A DNA stretch of 64,000 nt from Grammothele lineata (taxonomy: Eukaryota > Basidiomycota > Agaricomycetes > Polyporales > Polyporaceae), in NCBI GenBank assembly GCA_002150815.3, contig NDFF03000394.1, forward strand, positions 411,459 to 475,458. The letters run 5' to 3'. This document shows positions 33,745-45,973 of this stretch, piece after piece. Position 1 is the first letter of the stretch; the number at the start of each line of letters is the position of its first letter. The position numbers and the translations under genes are program-made. The notes under the pieces are model-generated. The model saw only the letters and a list, made by a program, of their open reading frames with translations. It made no database searches and was not told where the DNA came from.

Positions 33745-34734
33745 ATCGTTCACACACGCCTGAGCTTCTATGAACGTCCTCGCCTCTGCGTCACCCATCT
33801 TTCTCGACCTACTGAAGCCGTTCTGCGTCAAGTGTTCAACCTACTCTCCCGTCCCATAATGTTTGTGCTTGAAATATTGTTTTTCGGACTGTCATGATGT
33901 ATCGCTAGCTGCTCTGTCTGTGTACGTTATATCCCCTGTAGAGTCTCCCGCGATGTGTATACCATACCGCCTTCTCGGCTTCTATCGGTTTCAGCGTTCT
34001 GCCTTATAGCCTCAAGGTTCGTCCCGCCTTTCTCCGCAGCCGCGTTTTCATGGATCGACTGGACTACCTAGGACAACTTGAATGAAGTTGCTACCGAAAG
34101 AAGCTGCGATGATCACTGCAGACTGGAGAAAGTGAGTGTAGGCACACCTTCCCCGCCAGGTTGTGGGCGCTCGGGGAGCACGAGGCCGCTCAACATGCGA
34201 CGTCCAAGGAGTTTCTCGCAAAGAGCGAAATCGGCTCGAGTACTGGCATACGTCTAGTCCTAGACTAAAGAGGCACTGAAAGTACTGAATCAGCGAGGTC
34301 GGTCAACTTCCGGAATACGGGGTGGGTGGGCGCGGGAAAGAGTGACGCAGTGGCACTGCAGACGACGGGGATCGGTTGCACAACATACGCGCGTCGCGGG
34401 CCGCGGCCGCAGCGTCTTGGACACGTGCGTATACACCGACTGTTCTCCGGCATGCTTGCTCTCCTCTTCCAGCGCACATCGCCTTGTGTGGGATCTCGCC
34501 GTCCACGCGTATCAGGATAATGCCCTCCACGCAGCGATTCATTTCCTTTCCCTGTCGATCCGCCGCGCTCATAAAAGGCGAGCGGTCGGCCTAGGGCAGT
34601 GAACTTCACCGCTCTGGGCGAGTCGCGACCTCAAGCCAGCCTTCTGTGCTCCTGTTCTCCTCGGTTTCCTACGCACACCGCCTTGTCGCTCAAATACACC
34701 AGCCGTCGGCCAACGCAAGCTTGAGCGCCCCAAC
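33745..34734. other. intergenic region
   Basis: 990 bp between two plus-strand genes. An ATAAAA TATA-like element at 34571-34576 lies ~160 bp before the next ATG. No gene-like ORF. Confidence 0.45.
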
Positions 34735-36194
34735 ATGTCCACCAGCACTGCACACCCAACCCGCTCCGCCGTCCAGGAGGTTCCTGTGGAGCTCCTCGAC
34801 CTCATCCTCGGTTTCGTCGCCCCCACCGACCACACCACACTCGCCGCATGCGCGCTCGTCTCCCACACCTGGTGCGCCTTCGCGCGCCCGTACCTCTTCG
34901 CGCGCCTCCGCATCTCCCGCACGGGCGACTTTGAGGACCTCCCCGCGAAGCTCACCGCGCTCCCAGACGTCGCGTGCATGGTCCGCACCCTCGAGCTTGC
35001 CTCCAACGAGGCCACCCACATCCGGACAGCCAGCGCCGCCCTCAGGGAGCGGAAGCGGAACGCCCCCTGGCTCGATCTCTTCGGCCTGGCCACCATCCTC
35101 GCGCGCCTACCTCGCCTCCGCGAACTCTCCCTAACAGGCGTCGTGCTCGTCGGCCCCCGGGACCGCATCCCGCACGACGACGAGGCCATCGACGAGGGAC
35201 TCGTCGACGTACCGGCCCCGTCTGCCATCCCCGGCCCGTTCCCCCTGGACCGCCTCACCGTCGCGCGCTGCACGCTCCCGGGAGCCTCCCGCCGCCTCTC
35301 CGCGTGGTGTGCGCTCGAGCTCCTCGCGCTCGCGCCCGCCCGCGTCGTCGACATCTCCGGCACCGCGATCGACGGCGCACCCGGCGCGCTCTCCCCCCCT
35401 TCTCCTTCCCCTTCCCTCCCTCTCAGCAGCCCAGCCCCCATCCCCGTACGCGCCCTCACGCTCTCCTGGGCAGGCTCATACATGCCCGCCGACCCGAACG
35501 CATTCGGCGCGCTCCTCGGCGCTCTGCAGAGCACGCTCGAGCCCGCCGCGCTCGAGTCCCTCACGCTGACGAGCGGGTGGCCCGTCGCGACCGCGTTCCT
35601 GCCCGCGCTCGGGGCGCTCGTGCGCGAGTCCGTGGCGCCGAACGTGCGCCACCTCGACTTGGGGATCGTCCTGGGCGAAGTCGGACGTCGCGGCGAGGAC
35701 AGGCCAGGTGAGCGAAGCGGTTCGGAGACGTGTTTACAGTCAGAGAAAACTGATTGGTACACCTTGCAGAGCATTGGAGTGCGCTTGGCCTGGGCGAGTG
35801 CCAGAGGCTCGAGTCCTTCGCGGTCACTTTGAAGGTGCCTACTGCTCGACAGGCCGCGTCTGCCCGCTTTCCGCTAGCAGCCGCGTGCGTCGCCCTGTTC
35901 GCCGGCTTGCCGCGTGCGATCAGGGAGATTGTGGTGAAAGCGGTCGGGCTCAATACGCTAGAGCTGCAGGATGCCGGCTCTCTCCGCTTAGGCCTCCTTG
36001 ATGATGCTATCGCCGAAGGAGAGAAGTACGCGGGCCTTCGGAAAGTCACGCTGATAATAGAAAACGTTGCTCACATCCCGAAGGCTGAGCTGGAGAGTAT
36101 CACGTCGCGGGTATTCCCTAAGCTTCACGCATCAGGAAGGCTGGTTGTTGCAGTTTCGAGTACAGTAACTCACACTTCACGTTGTGTCGCGTAG
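34735..36194 (+). CDS. F-box domain protein
   Basis: Predicted exons: 34735-35707 and 35770-36194 (465 aa). The N-terminus has a typical fungal F-box (VPVELLDLILGFVAPTDHTT..LAACALVSHTWCAFARPYLF, about residues 16-56). The rest is Leu-rich with repeated LRELSLTG / LESLTLTSG / VRHLDLG segments, as in the LRR-like C-terminal regions of basidiomycete F-box proteins. F-box proteins recruit substrates to SCF ubiquitin ligases via Skp1; the substrate is unknown. It converges with the minus-strand gene at 36295, with only 100 bp between the stop codons. Confidence 0.84.
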
Positions 36195-36294
36195 AGACTA
36201 GGATGTTTGATGTTGTACACATGTAACCACTACGATAGCACTACGTAAGCGCATAATAGTACATTTCTTGACTAGCCCACAAGAGTCAAACGCC

Positions 36295-37117
36295 TCATGC
36301 ACGCTTGTTAGCCTCCTCGACCTTGGCCGCGCCCTCAGAGATCTTCTCAGCACCCTCGCGCTTCGCGTCCTCCGCCTTCTGCTTGCCGTATCCGAACCAG
36401 CTCCAGAACCACGAGTTCCAGCCCTGGGCCTCGGCCTTCGTCTTGCCCGCCGCGTCCTCGTACGTCCGCTCGACCTTGTGCGCCGCGTCAGAAACGGCGG
36501 ATTTCGCGCTGTCGTATTGACGTACGGCGGCGTCGCGCGCGTGGTCAACAGTTTGAGCAGCCTGGCCTCGAGCCTGCGCGAGCTTGTCCTTGGCGGACGC
36601 CTGAAGTGAAAGACACGGCCATGAGTACGACTAATGACCACTGGCGTTATTGCCATGGTGACGGGCATACCTTCGTCTCGTCGTACCTCTCCTGGCCCTC
36701 ACGCACAGCGTCGTGCGCCGTCGCCTTGCCGGCGTCACGAAGCTCCTGCGCCCGCGCCTTCACGCGCTCCTCGTCCGCCTTGCGCTTCTCATGAACATCG
36801 ACGTCTTGGCCATAAGTGTAGTAGTAGTATCCACCACCCGCCGCGGCGAGCCCTGCGATGAAGAGGAGCGTGTTGCTGCTTCCGCCGCCACTGGGCTTGG
36901 GGATGTCGTTTGGTTCAGGCTTGTCCGTGGGCTTGGTGGGATCGGGGATGGTCGAGTACGACCTGGGATGCTGGGGACGTAATGCGGGGCAAGCGTACGT
37001 CAGAAAGGCAACTACTACACGCACGTTCGCATGACTTACCGGGCGTACGGCGCGGACGGCGATGGGGGCTGCGCGCAGGGAGGTGCGTAGGGACTGGGTG
37101 CGGAGGGCGACAGACAT
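36295..37117 (-). CDS. mitochondrial single-pass membrane protein with long charged helix
   Basis: Predicted exons (minus): 37117-37040, 36970-36671, 36600-36295 (227 aa). The presequence MSVALRTQSLRTSLRAAPIA is strongly mitochondrial. After a Pro/Lys-rich linker (DPTKPTDKPEPNDIPKP) there is a transmembrane segment with a glycine run and tyrosines (LLFIAGLAAAGGGYYYYTYG). The remaining ~140 residues form an amphipathic, Lys/Ala/Glu-rich helix with LEA/apolipoprotein-like 11-mer character (AQTVDHARDAAVRQYDSAKS, KKAEDAK-type repeats). Function not recognised; an inner-membrane scaffold or MICOS-associated role would be a guess. Confidence 0.76.
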
Positions 37118-37631
37118 GATGGTGATGCAAGAGGGAGTAGAGATGGGTGAGAATGGAGGGCGATGGGAGGTGCGGCCGGGCGGGGAAGGATGCGCGGGCC
37201 TTTTCACCTGCGCCGTGACTTGCCTTCGACGTCCATGACGCCATGCGGGCTCCTCATGCTCGACCCATGATGTCACTCCCCACGCGGTCACCTGACCGCG
37301 TTCGCGTATCATTCTTGCGGCGTACCGGAAGACGTACATACGACGGAGACGGGGCGTATATCACACGCGGGAATGAACAGAGGGAAGCCGAGGGCGTTGG
37401 ATGCGTTACTCGGGAACCAGACTTGAACACCTTAGATTGGAACCATTGGATAGCTATACGATCACAGCCTGCCGACGTCGTAGAGTTGTGCAACATGGCC
37501 GCTCACCCTGTTTTGCGTGGTATCGTTACAGAGTCAACAAGGTCCGAGGAAAAACAATGCGCAGGAGACGGCAGTCCAAACCAAGTCCATATGCGAACAC
37601 GAGACTAAGCGATAGCAGGAGACTATGACGT
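37118..37631. other. intergenic region
   Basis: 514 bp between two minus-strand genes; contains the promoter of the gene ending at 36295 and the 3' UTR of the sedolisin gene. Nothing else seen. Confidence 0.45.
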
Positions 37632-39747
37632 TTAGAGCCCCAGGAGGCTCACAAACTTGTCGAAGTCGGGTGTCCCTAGACCAGTGACCTGCATGGAAGA
37701 CTGTCAGTCGTGCCCCATCCATCCAGGCAGAAGGCGAAGAAACACCCACCGGATCCCACCCTGTCTCCGCCGGGAACCCATCCGTGCCACAGCCGGGGTT
37801 GCTCCCAGAAGTGACGTCGTTGAGCGCAGCCTGGCCGCTCGAGTACAGGAACGGGTTCATGAAGCCCATCGGCGCCTTCCCCGCCGCGATGAGCCGGTCG
37901 TTCAGGAGCGAGACTATGCTCGCGAAGAGCGGCGTGCTCGCGCTCGTGCCAGACACGGGGCTCACCGTGCCCCCGATGTTGACCTGGTACGCGACGCCCT
38001 GCGCGGACACGTCCGGGTACGCACGCCCGGAGGAGTTGAATAGCCCCGCGTTAGTTTCGCCGAGCTGGGTGAGGTAGTTCCCGACTGCGTCCGTCTGGTA
38101 GTCGGGTGCCGAGAAGAGGTTCGAGAACCCGCCTGAGGAGAAGTCCGCGGCTGTCTCGGGGGAGATGCCTGTCGTTGCGCCAACGACGGTCACGCTGAGT
38201 AGAGGTAAATAGGGGGTCGCGGAAGCTAAAGTGGGTTGGACTCACAAGGGGCAACCAGATGGGAAGGTCGGCCGGAAAGTCGTGCAGTCACTGGATTGTC
38301 CGTCGTCGACACCGCTGTCGCCAGATGAGAAGAAGATCGACACGCCGCGTGCGCCAAGCTGCGCGTAGGCATTGCAGATGTTGCTGAAAGGGAACATCAG
38401 TACGATGTATGACGCCTCCCAGTTCGGATCCACGTACTTCGCCAGATCCGTAGGGACAAGCGCCTCCGGGAAACCGAAACTCGTCGTGAAAGTGGTCGGA
38501 GGGGTGTCGGCTGCAAGGAACTGGTTCACAAGGTCCAGGAACCCGGTGAGGTCGCCATCGTTGTTGTCACCGACCACGAAGAACGTCGTAGGGACGTTGG
38601 TGGCAATGCCGACGGTATACTGAATATCAAGGCTCTGGAGTACGATGCATCAGCCTCCATCAGGGCTAATACAAAGGAAGAACGCACCCCCTCCGTGCTC
38701 GGGTTTGTCTCGTCATTCTCCCCATTGTCCACAGAAACCGTGTCGAATGTGGTGCTGCTCGAGACGTCGGGCCGGAACTCGGTCAGGAAGGAAGACAGAT
38801 CCGATGTGCTCGCGAACGAGTCGACGAAGCTGCTGACCGCGAGCGTGTTCAGGGAGGACGTCGCCGCGTCAGTCGGGATGTTGTACAGTTGCTGCAGGCA
38901 TGTCGGCGTGATGGAGCTGGCGCAACTCGCGTCGGCGGTTCCACGCGCGCGAAGATTCGAACCAGCAGAGGGTCGGCGTGCGTGGTGTACTGCAGCGACG
39001 CCTTTAGTCGACTTCACCGGGAATCTGTACGCGACAGAAAAGAGATATGGGAGGGTTTCATGTGAGAAACGCGCATATAGATGACTCACGAAGTAGCTGG
39101 GTAGACGAAGTCGATGAACGGCTTGACGCTCTTCGGTAGGGAGTACGCTAGGGTGCGGACGGCCGTCGCACCGGTGCTGGAGTGGTTGTATACCGTGAAG
39201 TCCGCATCGAGGAGCGCGTTCGCGGTAGCGACTGGGACCTCGATGTTCAACCACTGGCTCGTCGCGCCTGGGGTCGCGGTGACGTTGTTGCTCCCAAGCC
39301 ATGCGTTGACTGCTTGGACGCTCTCCGCACTCGGCGCTGCTAGTTGCTCGGCCTACGATATGCGCGCCGCCACGAGGTTGATGTCGGACGAGCACAGACA
39401 GCCGGACATCGCGGGGATTGACACGGTAGGGGATAGAGGACAAGAGGTGGGCACTTCGACGCCGCGCGCAGGGAGAGGCATGAGAAACGCACCTCGGCCT
39501 TGGTGAGAAACTTCCTGTAGTTCGCGTTCCCCGGCGTGCTCACGTCAAGCAACGCCTTCTGGAGCGCACTCGCATCCGTCTTGAGCGCGATCCTGAGACT
39601 GACCATCCCATCGGGGTCCGCCGCGCCCGCCGCCGTGTACCCCGCGGGCGCGGCTGAGCGCGCGTCGTGTACATGCATTATGTCGGGCGTAGGTGCGCCC
39701 AGCGCGAGCGTGAAGAAGGAAAGAGCGAGCAGGCCGGCTGCAACCAT
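37632..39747 (-). CDS. secreted sedolisin / tripeptidyl peptidase (S53)
   Basis: Predicted exons (minus): 39747-39493, 39352-39090, 39024-38688, 38634-38246, 38194-37750, 37688-37632 (581 aa). A signal peptide (MVAAGLLALSFFTLALGAP) precedes a pro-domain (LDVSTPGNANYRKFLTKAE, VNAWLGSNN, SLPKSVKPFIDFVYPAT). The mature S53 domain carries the acidic pair as E284-x-x-x-D288 in STEG|SLDIQYTVG, formed across an intron, the oxyanion-region Asp in FSSGDSGV, and the nucleophile in VSGTSASTP (S499). The C-terminal GWDPVTGLGTPDF block is also typical (calcium-binding region). Such enzymes act at acid pH outside the cell, releasing peptides for nutrition. The complete triad suggests an active protease. 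Confidence 0.9.
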
Positions 39748-40740
39748 CGTGAAAACGAACGTAAAGGAAAGGAAGAGGATAAGGACGGAAGGGGGAAAGA
39801 TGCGGCTCCGCGCAGAATAAGAAAAGGAAAAGCTACGCGATAGTCGTACCGGGGAAAGGGAAGGCGGTAGAAATAACACCGGGACATGTTATAAGCCAAC
39901 CGAGATGTCCGGGCGAAAAGCGCACAGGGGCGGAACCGCGACGTTGATTGATCCTGGAAGTTGTGTGAGCATGGGATTGCAGAAGAGATGATACTCTCTT
40001 GGGAGTGCAAGCAGCTTTACGATTGGCTGGCGGGGAGTTTGGAAGGCCACGAGACGGAAGTTTTCCGCAATCGAACGTCCTTGGAAACCGTCATATCGAC
40101 AGCCAAGCACCTTAAAGATGCCGCGCTCGTTCTACATCCGTTGCGACTGCGCACGACTCGGACCCGGCCCTGTGGCTTTATGTAGTCAAGAAGTTGGGAC
40201 GTGATAAGTATTGCAAAGGCAGTCATAAAAAGCTATTTACAATGTTAAGGGTCACGTCTCACTACCTGGTAGTATGTACCACAATCAGTGTATAACCAGA
40301 CATCGAGAAGGTATACGATCAATTAAACCGAACCTTGCATGCACTGGAGTTTAGATGGATGACGGTATGAAACATCAACTTGGCAAACTCAGCCTTGGCC
40401 CTCGGGTACTCCGCCTAGACCGGAGTTCAGGCGTTCATGCCAGTTGCTAGGCAACCGATGACGTAATGGCTTTCGAATCGACGGTGCTCGTAAGTAACAG
40501 TTCAACGTTTCAACCACGAACTCTTCCACATGGGTTCAATTTGGACACTTCCATCAACGACATACCGGCGGTTTGGGGACAAAGCAGAACGAAGTAAGAC
40601 AGCGGGAGACGGGTAGTGAACAAGACTGAAATTTCCAATCAACATCCAAATACACCAGACGGGATAGGAATGTGACACTGCTAGTGATACATAGGAATAA
40701 ATGAAGAGAGACAACACAGTATACAGCAAAAGAAACCTCC
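39748..40740. other. intergenic region, sedolisin promoter and F-box 3' side
   Basis: 993 bp. The palindromic TTATAA at 39889-39894 lies ~145 bp upstream of the sedolisin ATG on the minus strand and is a TATA candidate. From about 40200 the sequence becomes AT-richer with no ORF of note. Confidence 0.45.
39889..39894 (-). promoter_or_regulatory. TATA-like element of the sedolisin gene
   Basis: TTATAA in the minus-strand context GGCTTATAACATG, ~142 bp before the start codon. Position fits; not otherwise supported. Confidence 0.4.
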
Positions 40741-41997
40741 CTACACATATCGTACACCAATCTGCACGTCCAATATCCCTCTTCCGGCAAGGGGTTCAAA
40801 ACTATGGTGAAGCGCATTGATCACGAGCTCGTCGCGCAACTCCGGAACAAAATCCCCGACGGGATTGTGCACGAGCGTCGCGCGGCGCAGTGTAGGCCTC
40901 CAGTACGCGCACATGCGTGACGCTGTTCCCACCCACGCCGCCGTCCGGCAGCCGGTGACGTCGAGGGAGAACTCGAGCGTGACTTCGGAGAGCGGCAGAC
41001 TTGCTGCCCCGTCGAGTACGCGGGGGACCCAGAGCATCGCACGATCGTCGACGCTCAGGAGCGAAAGTCGGAGTTGACGCAGCCGGCTCTGCTGTGGTAG
41101 GACACGGACAAGAGGCTCGACGAGTGCTGCGATAGAAGATGACGTGAGCGCACTACAACGGCTAGGCGCAAAGAAATACTCACCACGATGAGCCCCTTCT
41201 ACGATTACGGGTGCGAACGTGAACGATTCCAGCTGGAACTTGGGTATAAATTTGTCGAGGGCGAGTAGAGATGAATCTCCGATCCGCAACAGGGTCATGT
41301 CACGAATTGTCTCGTGGGAACGTGAGGTCCAATGTAATGCATCCAAGAGCTCCTCGTGGTTCATATCGCTTAGTTCTATGCTTCTCAAGGGCAACGTCCG
41401 GTGCGTCCAAGGCAGATCGCCCCTAGATTTGCCTTTGACATCGTGTGGCCACGTAACATGTCCGATGGAGAGCGCATTGACTTTGGGGAACGCGTGGAAA
41501 AGACCCATGGCATCGGAGCTACCACACAGTTTCGACGACCTGACGCGAAATTCCGTCACCTCGGCGAAGTGACTGAGTCCGGTCCAGAATTCATCCGTGA
41601 ACGAGACGCCTTCGACGTTCTCGAGTGTGAGCGAGCGTACTGCGGGGAGGCTGGGCCCAAGGACGCTGAAAGCGTGGAGGATCCAGGCCGTGGGCTGCGG
41701 AGACGAATAGTTGGCCTTGCCGAGGATGTGCAGGCCTCTGACGGAATATCGCAGCTCTTTTCGTCCGGGTCTTTGAAGGGCGCGGAGGAAACCATCCATC
41801 GAAGCCGGCCCGGAAATCCGGGGACATGCGTACAAGATTCGCTCAACGCACGGTCGCCATGCTTGGCAAACGAGTAGGCAAGAACGGAGCTGCTGGAGGT
41901 CGAGGTGTTGTAGAACGGCGTCGATGAGCTCCACCGGGAGGCAATGAATATCTGCACGCTGCATTCTAGAGTAGAGGTATGCGGGTACAGGGACCAT
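40741..41997 (-). CDS. F-box domain protein
   Basis: Predicted exons (minus): 41997-41184 and 41126-40741 (399 aa). The F-box is DIHCLPVELIDAVLQHLDLQ followed by LRSCLLVCQAWRPCVERILY. The C-terminal part is Leu-rich with scattered LRR-like segments (VRSLTLENVEG, LRQLRLSLLSV). The 57-nt intron 41127-41183 (donor GTGAGT, acceptor CGCAG) is in frame and stop-free, so an unspliced reading would add 19 residues. Start is uncertain: the ATG at 41997 or the one at 41964, which is nearer to the F-box. It probably acts as a substrate receptor of an SCF ligase. Confidence 0.8.
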   Translation of the reverse strand: MVPVPAYLYSRMQRADIHCLPVELIDAVLQHLDLQQLRSCLLVCQAWRPCVERILYACPRISGPASMDGFLRALQRPGRKELRYSVRGLHILGKANYSSPQPTAWILHAFSVLGPSLPAVRSLTLENVEGVSFTDEFWTGLSHFAEVTEFRVRSSKLCGSSDAMGLFHAFPKVNALSIGHVTWPHDVKGKSRGDLPWTHRTLPLRSIELSDMNHEELLDALHWTSRSHETIRDMTLLRIGDSSLLALDKFIPKFQLESFTFAPVIVEGAHRGEYFFAPSRCSALTSSSIAALVEPLVRVLPQQSRLRQLRLSLLSVDDRAMLWVPRVLDGAASLPLSEVTLEFSLDVTGCRTAAWVGTASRMCAYWRPTLRRATLVHNPVGDFVPELRDELVINALHHSFEPLAGRGILDVQIGVRYV

Positions 41998-43478
41998 CTG
42001 TGCGATCAATTCGTGAGTGCCGCCACATTAACTTGATCGACCAGGATCAGATGTTGCCCGTAATGAACTCACCAGATCCCGCGCCCTGATATCTAATCTT
42101 CTGCGATACAGCCACTCCGAAGCGTTCAAAGTTTGGGGTGCGACTGCGGGACACCGGATCGATGAGCACGATCCTCCGAGCACACGCGAGACCAGCGGAG
42201 GAGCGAGTCCGGATTCGAACGCACCTCAAGGAAACCACGGCAAGTGCGAAGATAATGTAGAGGGGGCGAGGCAGAGCCACGCGCCACGTTCCGGTTGAAG
42301 CCTTTAAACAGACAGATCGCAGTGGGAGGCAATATGGGATTCAAAGGAACCGATGGTTACGGGTACCGTGTGATATTATCGAGGGTAGGGATCGGACGGG
42401 AGGCTGAGACGGGATCACCGAGTGCGCGAGACGCGCCAAACTCCTTTATATCAGAAGTTCGAAAGCGCGAAGAAAACGAGCTGTTCATGAGTGTGGCCCC
42501 GGTGCACGAAGACGGTCGAGGCTGCTCACAAAGCGGCCCGGGCCCGTTGCGGCCTCAAGTTGTGGCGCGTAGGCGGGTCTTGACGTGAGTCCACCAGCAG
42601 TGGTGCTGTCTTTATAGTAATGTGGAAAATCGCGTGCAACTGCCTGGAGGCGTAGGCGAAAACCACTGCCACTGTTGCAATGTGGTATCGATCGAGAGAA
42701 ATAGAGGGATACGAGCTAGCATAGCCTAGTACCGGGCGGAGCCGTGGTGGGCTAGAGAATCTGCCAGCAAAGCGTCACTAGAACATGTGACGATTATGTG
42801 ACCCGAAGCTAGAAATCCTCACCTCCGAGGCAACTCGAAGATTCCTTGAAAAACATCCCCACAAACTCTTCTCGTGCCACGACGTGCATGGAGGGCCTAT
42901 TAACATCAGCGCTTCTTGGTATCATCCCTCAGCTACGGGATTTTGGCACATGAAGTTGTCCAAAGTCGCGCTGCGTGACAATGACTGATAATCGTCACAT
43001 CATCACCACCACCACATATATGATACCGGCTTCCCAAACGCACGCTGAAGCTTGGGTGGCTTATAACACTGCAGCTGCAGCGCACAGTGAGCCTGTGTTG
43101 ATCCCACATTCCGAGACCACATCGTGTTGTTTGACTCCACATAACATCATTACAATCTTTGTCACTAAGTATCCGGTTCTCATAACCCTCACACATAGAT
43201 GCCTGGGCCTCGTCAGCGGGGACACAATAATACGATTTTACGCAGGGTCCAAGCTGTTTTGGCGAAGCCTGTTCGTGAAGGGAAGCCCATGCAAATAATT
43301 GCACCAGATCCGACCCACTTCGGGCTCGGATGTTGTGGATTTGATCCGGATGCGACCAGGAGTTCAGAGTATAAAAGGTACAATACATAGATTACAACCA
43401 CAATGCAAGATCATCAGGATGCGGTATACAGTAACAAATCGATACGAGTCCTGTGCATGGTACACACGCCTGTCGCGC
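41998..43478. other. 1.5-kb intergenic region
   Basis: Contains the upstream region of the F-box gene and the 3' region of the fumarate reductase gene. A minus-strand ORF of 151 codons (42933-43388) has no recognisable features. A consensus TATAAAAGG lies at 43370-43378 on the plus strand with no obvious plus-strand gene after it. Confidence 0.45.
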
Positions 43479-45689
43479 TTACTTCTTGAGTGACCCAATG
43501 ACCGACTCAGGCGCATACCGAGGAATGACCTAGGCACGCATGCGATCAGCTCACGCCAAACCATAGTTGACAGACATCAACACACCTTCGGATCATGAAG
43601 CATGTTGAATTCTTCCGTGGCATCGCGGCCCGCATACAGGAGGATGGCCTTCTCGCCTCCGGGGTGGTCGGGCAGGAAACTTGTCACGTCAAGCACCTTG
43701 CCGTCGATGATGACCCAGCAGTCGTCCTTCTTGTTGTGCTTCGCAACCTCCTCTGCGCTGTACGCGCCACCGGATGATGATGACGCATCCGCGCTCGTCT
43801 TCTTTTCCTCCGACGCAGTTGCAGTCGCCGGCTGAGCCTGAGTTACGGGTGCGGATGAGTTTATGACTCTGCAACGTGGATGAGGTAACATACCTTTGAG
43901 CTCGAGCTTTCGGCACCGAGGTGCCCGGCCACCGCGCCGAGACGACCTGCCGCCTTCTCCGCAAGGGGGCCAATCCTTTGGAGGAGGTAGGAAGCTGCCG
44001 AGTCGCCACTGACACGACCAAAGACGACGCAACCGAGCAGTGAGCTACCGCCAAGACGGTTGGCGCCGTGCACACCACCAGCGACCTCGCCCGCCGCGAA
44101 GAGACCAGGAATGGGCTTGCCCGATCCGTCGACGACGCGCGACTCGGGGTCGATCTCGAGGCCGCCCATGGTGTAGTGGAGGACAGGGGTCATCATGGCA
44201 ACGTTGAAGTAGTCGTCCATCTTCCACTCTCCAGGCGCGAAGAACTTCTTGCCGAAGGGATCCTTCTTCGTCCGTGAGACCTCGTTGTAGTCGTCGAAGG
44301 TCTTTTTGAGGACCTCGGGCTTGATACCCATCTCTTTGGCAAGAGCCTCGCCACTCTCGAAACGTTTCATGAGGCCACGACCAACGTAGTGCTTGCAGTG
44401 CCATTCGATCTCCTTTGACGCTTGGCCATTGAGGACGAGACGTATGGGGAACTAGAGAAACTCTTCGTCAGGAACGGAGAGATCTTCAAGACAGTAGAGC
44501 ATACCTTGCCGTTCTCCCACATCTTCCCGGTGACGTAGTCACGATGCTGGAGCTCATCGACGAAGCGGCTACCAGTGTTGTCGAGAAGAAGACCACCAAC
44601 GCCGCGAAGCGCCTCCGCGGCCAAGAACTTGACCTTCGCATCAGGCTCGTTCGGATCGACGAGACCCGTGGGATGCACCTGGACCTTCTCAAGGTCGACC
44701 GCGCTCGCACCGACAGCCATAGCCATCTTCTGTCCGTCGCCGGTACAGTGCTCGCCGTTGGTAGTGGGGAGGTCGTAGTACTCGGGGCGATGCTTCTTGA
44801 GGAGGGAGTTGGAAGTGAAGTCGGCGGCGTAGCCACCAGTAGCGAGAATGACGGGGCCGTACGCAGTGTCCTTCTTGCCGCTGTGCTCGTATTCGACACC
44901 AACCACGGCCCCTGCCTCATCCTTGATGAGCTGCGTGACACGCGCCTTCTTCTTGATCTTGACACGGTCGGGGATGCTCTCCGCCAGGTCCTCCAAACGC
45001 TCCATCTGCGCGTAGGTGATGACCATGCCCGGGAACTGCGCATTGCCGCGGTGCGTTCGAGGTTGTGAGTGGCCGCCAAGACGGGCGACCTTGGAGAGAT
45101 CGAGCTGGAACTTGTCTTGAAGCCAGTTCACGGCATCGCCAGACCGGCCGGTGAGGACACGGATGAGGTCGTCGCGCGCGAGGTCGCGGGCCTGGAGAAA
45201 CCGATCAATACGTCATCGCCTGATGTAGGACGTTGGAGGTACTCACGGATTTCTTCGTGTCCTCGAAGAAAGTCTTCGCGCTGTCGGGAATGCCGAGCTC
45301 TTGTTGGGTCTGAGTGCCCGCGCCGTTGATACCAGACGTGGCTTTGGTGGAGTTTCCACCCATGAAACTAACAGGGGCGCACGAGGATCAGTAGACGTTG
45401 ACGGAACGTCGAGCTAAGACCCGAATGCAACGCAGAAGCTCCTGTCTCTAAGACCAGCATTCGACACCCCATCGTGCATCCATCCCCTCACCAAGCCAAG
45501 AGCGTCGTGAATTGAATGAACACTCTCGCAAGCCGGCGACAGACACCTAAACCCCGCAAGAAACGGAAGTAAAAGGTGAGACACTCACGGTTGCTTGTCG
45601 AGGAGAAGCACATTGGCACCGCGCTCGAGAAGAGTGTGGGCGGCCGAGAGGCCGGCAAGACCACCACCGACGACAATGACCTGTGCCAT
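43479..45689 (-). CDS. fumarate reductase flavoprotein fused to cytochrome b5
   Basis: Predicted exons (minus): 45689-45589, 45367-45247, 45191-44505, 44451-43894, 43837-43586, 43529-43479 (589 aa). The FAD-binding N-terminus ([21 protein letters not shown]), [13 protein letters not shown], the active-site blocks [21 protein letters not shown] and [21 protein letters not shown] are those of soluble fumarate reductases (Osm1/Frd1 type), including the His and Arg residues that bind and protonate the substrate. After a Ser/Ala linker there is a cytochrome b5 domain with HPGG (H547) and a second heme-ligand candidate at H570. The fusion suggests electrons reach FAD through the b5 heme. It likely reoxidises reduced flavin by reducing fumarate to succinate, supporting redox balance at low oxygen. 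No presequence is seen. Confidence 0.92.
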
Positions 45690-45973
45690 AGTTGGATCTG
45701 GATGTGGGGAAGAAGGTGGGGAAGGACGAGACGGATGCGACAGACGTGGACGCAGCTCTTCTACCCCCGCCCCCGGACGGCTCAATCACGGGGACGGAAT
45801 CATGTGAATTCCGGCACCCGCCCCCCGCCGACCAATCGTTGCGCGCCGAAATCAGACGAATCACGCTCCTCTGCAGCGACGGTCGATCGTCATACCGTTG
45901 CGACCAACTCCGCGATCCTATGTCTAAATCGAAAGAAAAACACGTTCATTCTAAACTGCATCCCCCGGTGCGT

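Noticed and set aside
42190..42230. tRNA-like GTTCGAATCC word (minus strand)
   Set aside because: The flanking bases do not form a T-stem, and no D- or anticodon arm can be folded around it.
43370..43378. consensus TATAAAAGG on the plus strand
   Set aside because: No plausible plus-strand gene follows; it points into the 3' end of the fumarate reductase gene. Kept only as a note in the intergenic entry.
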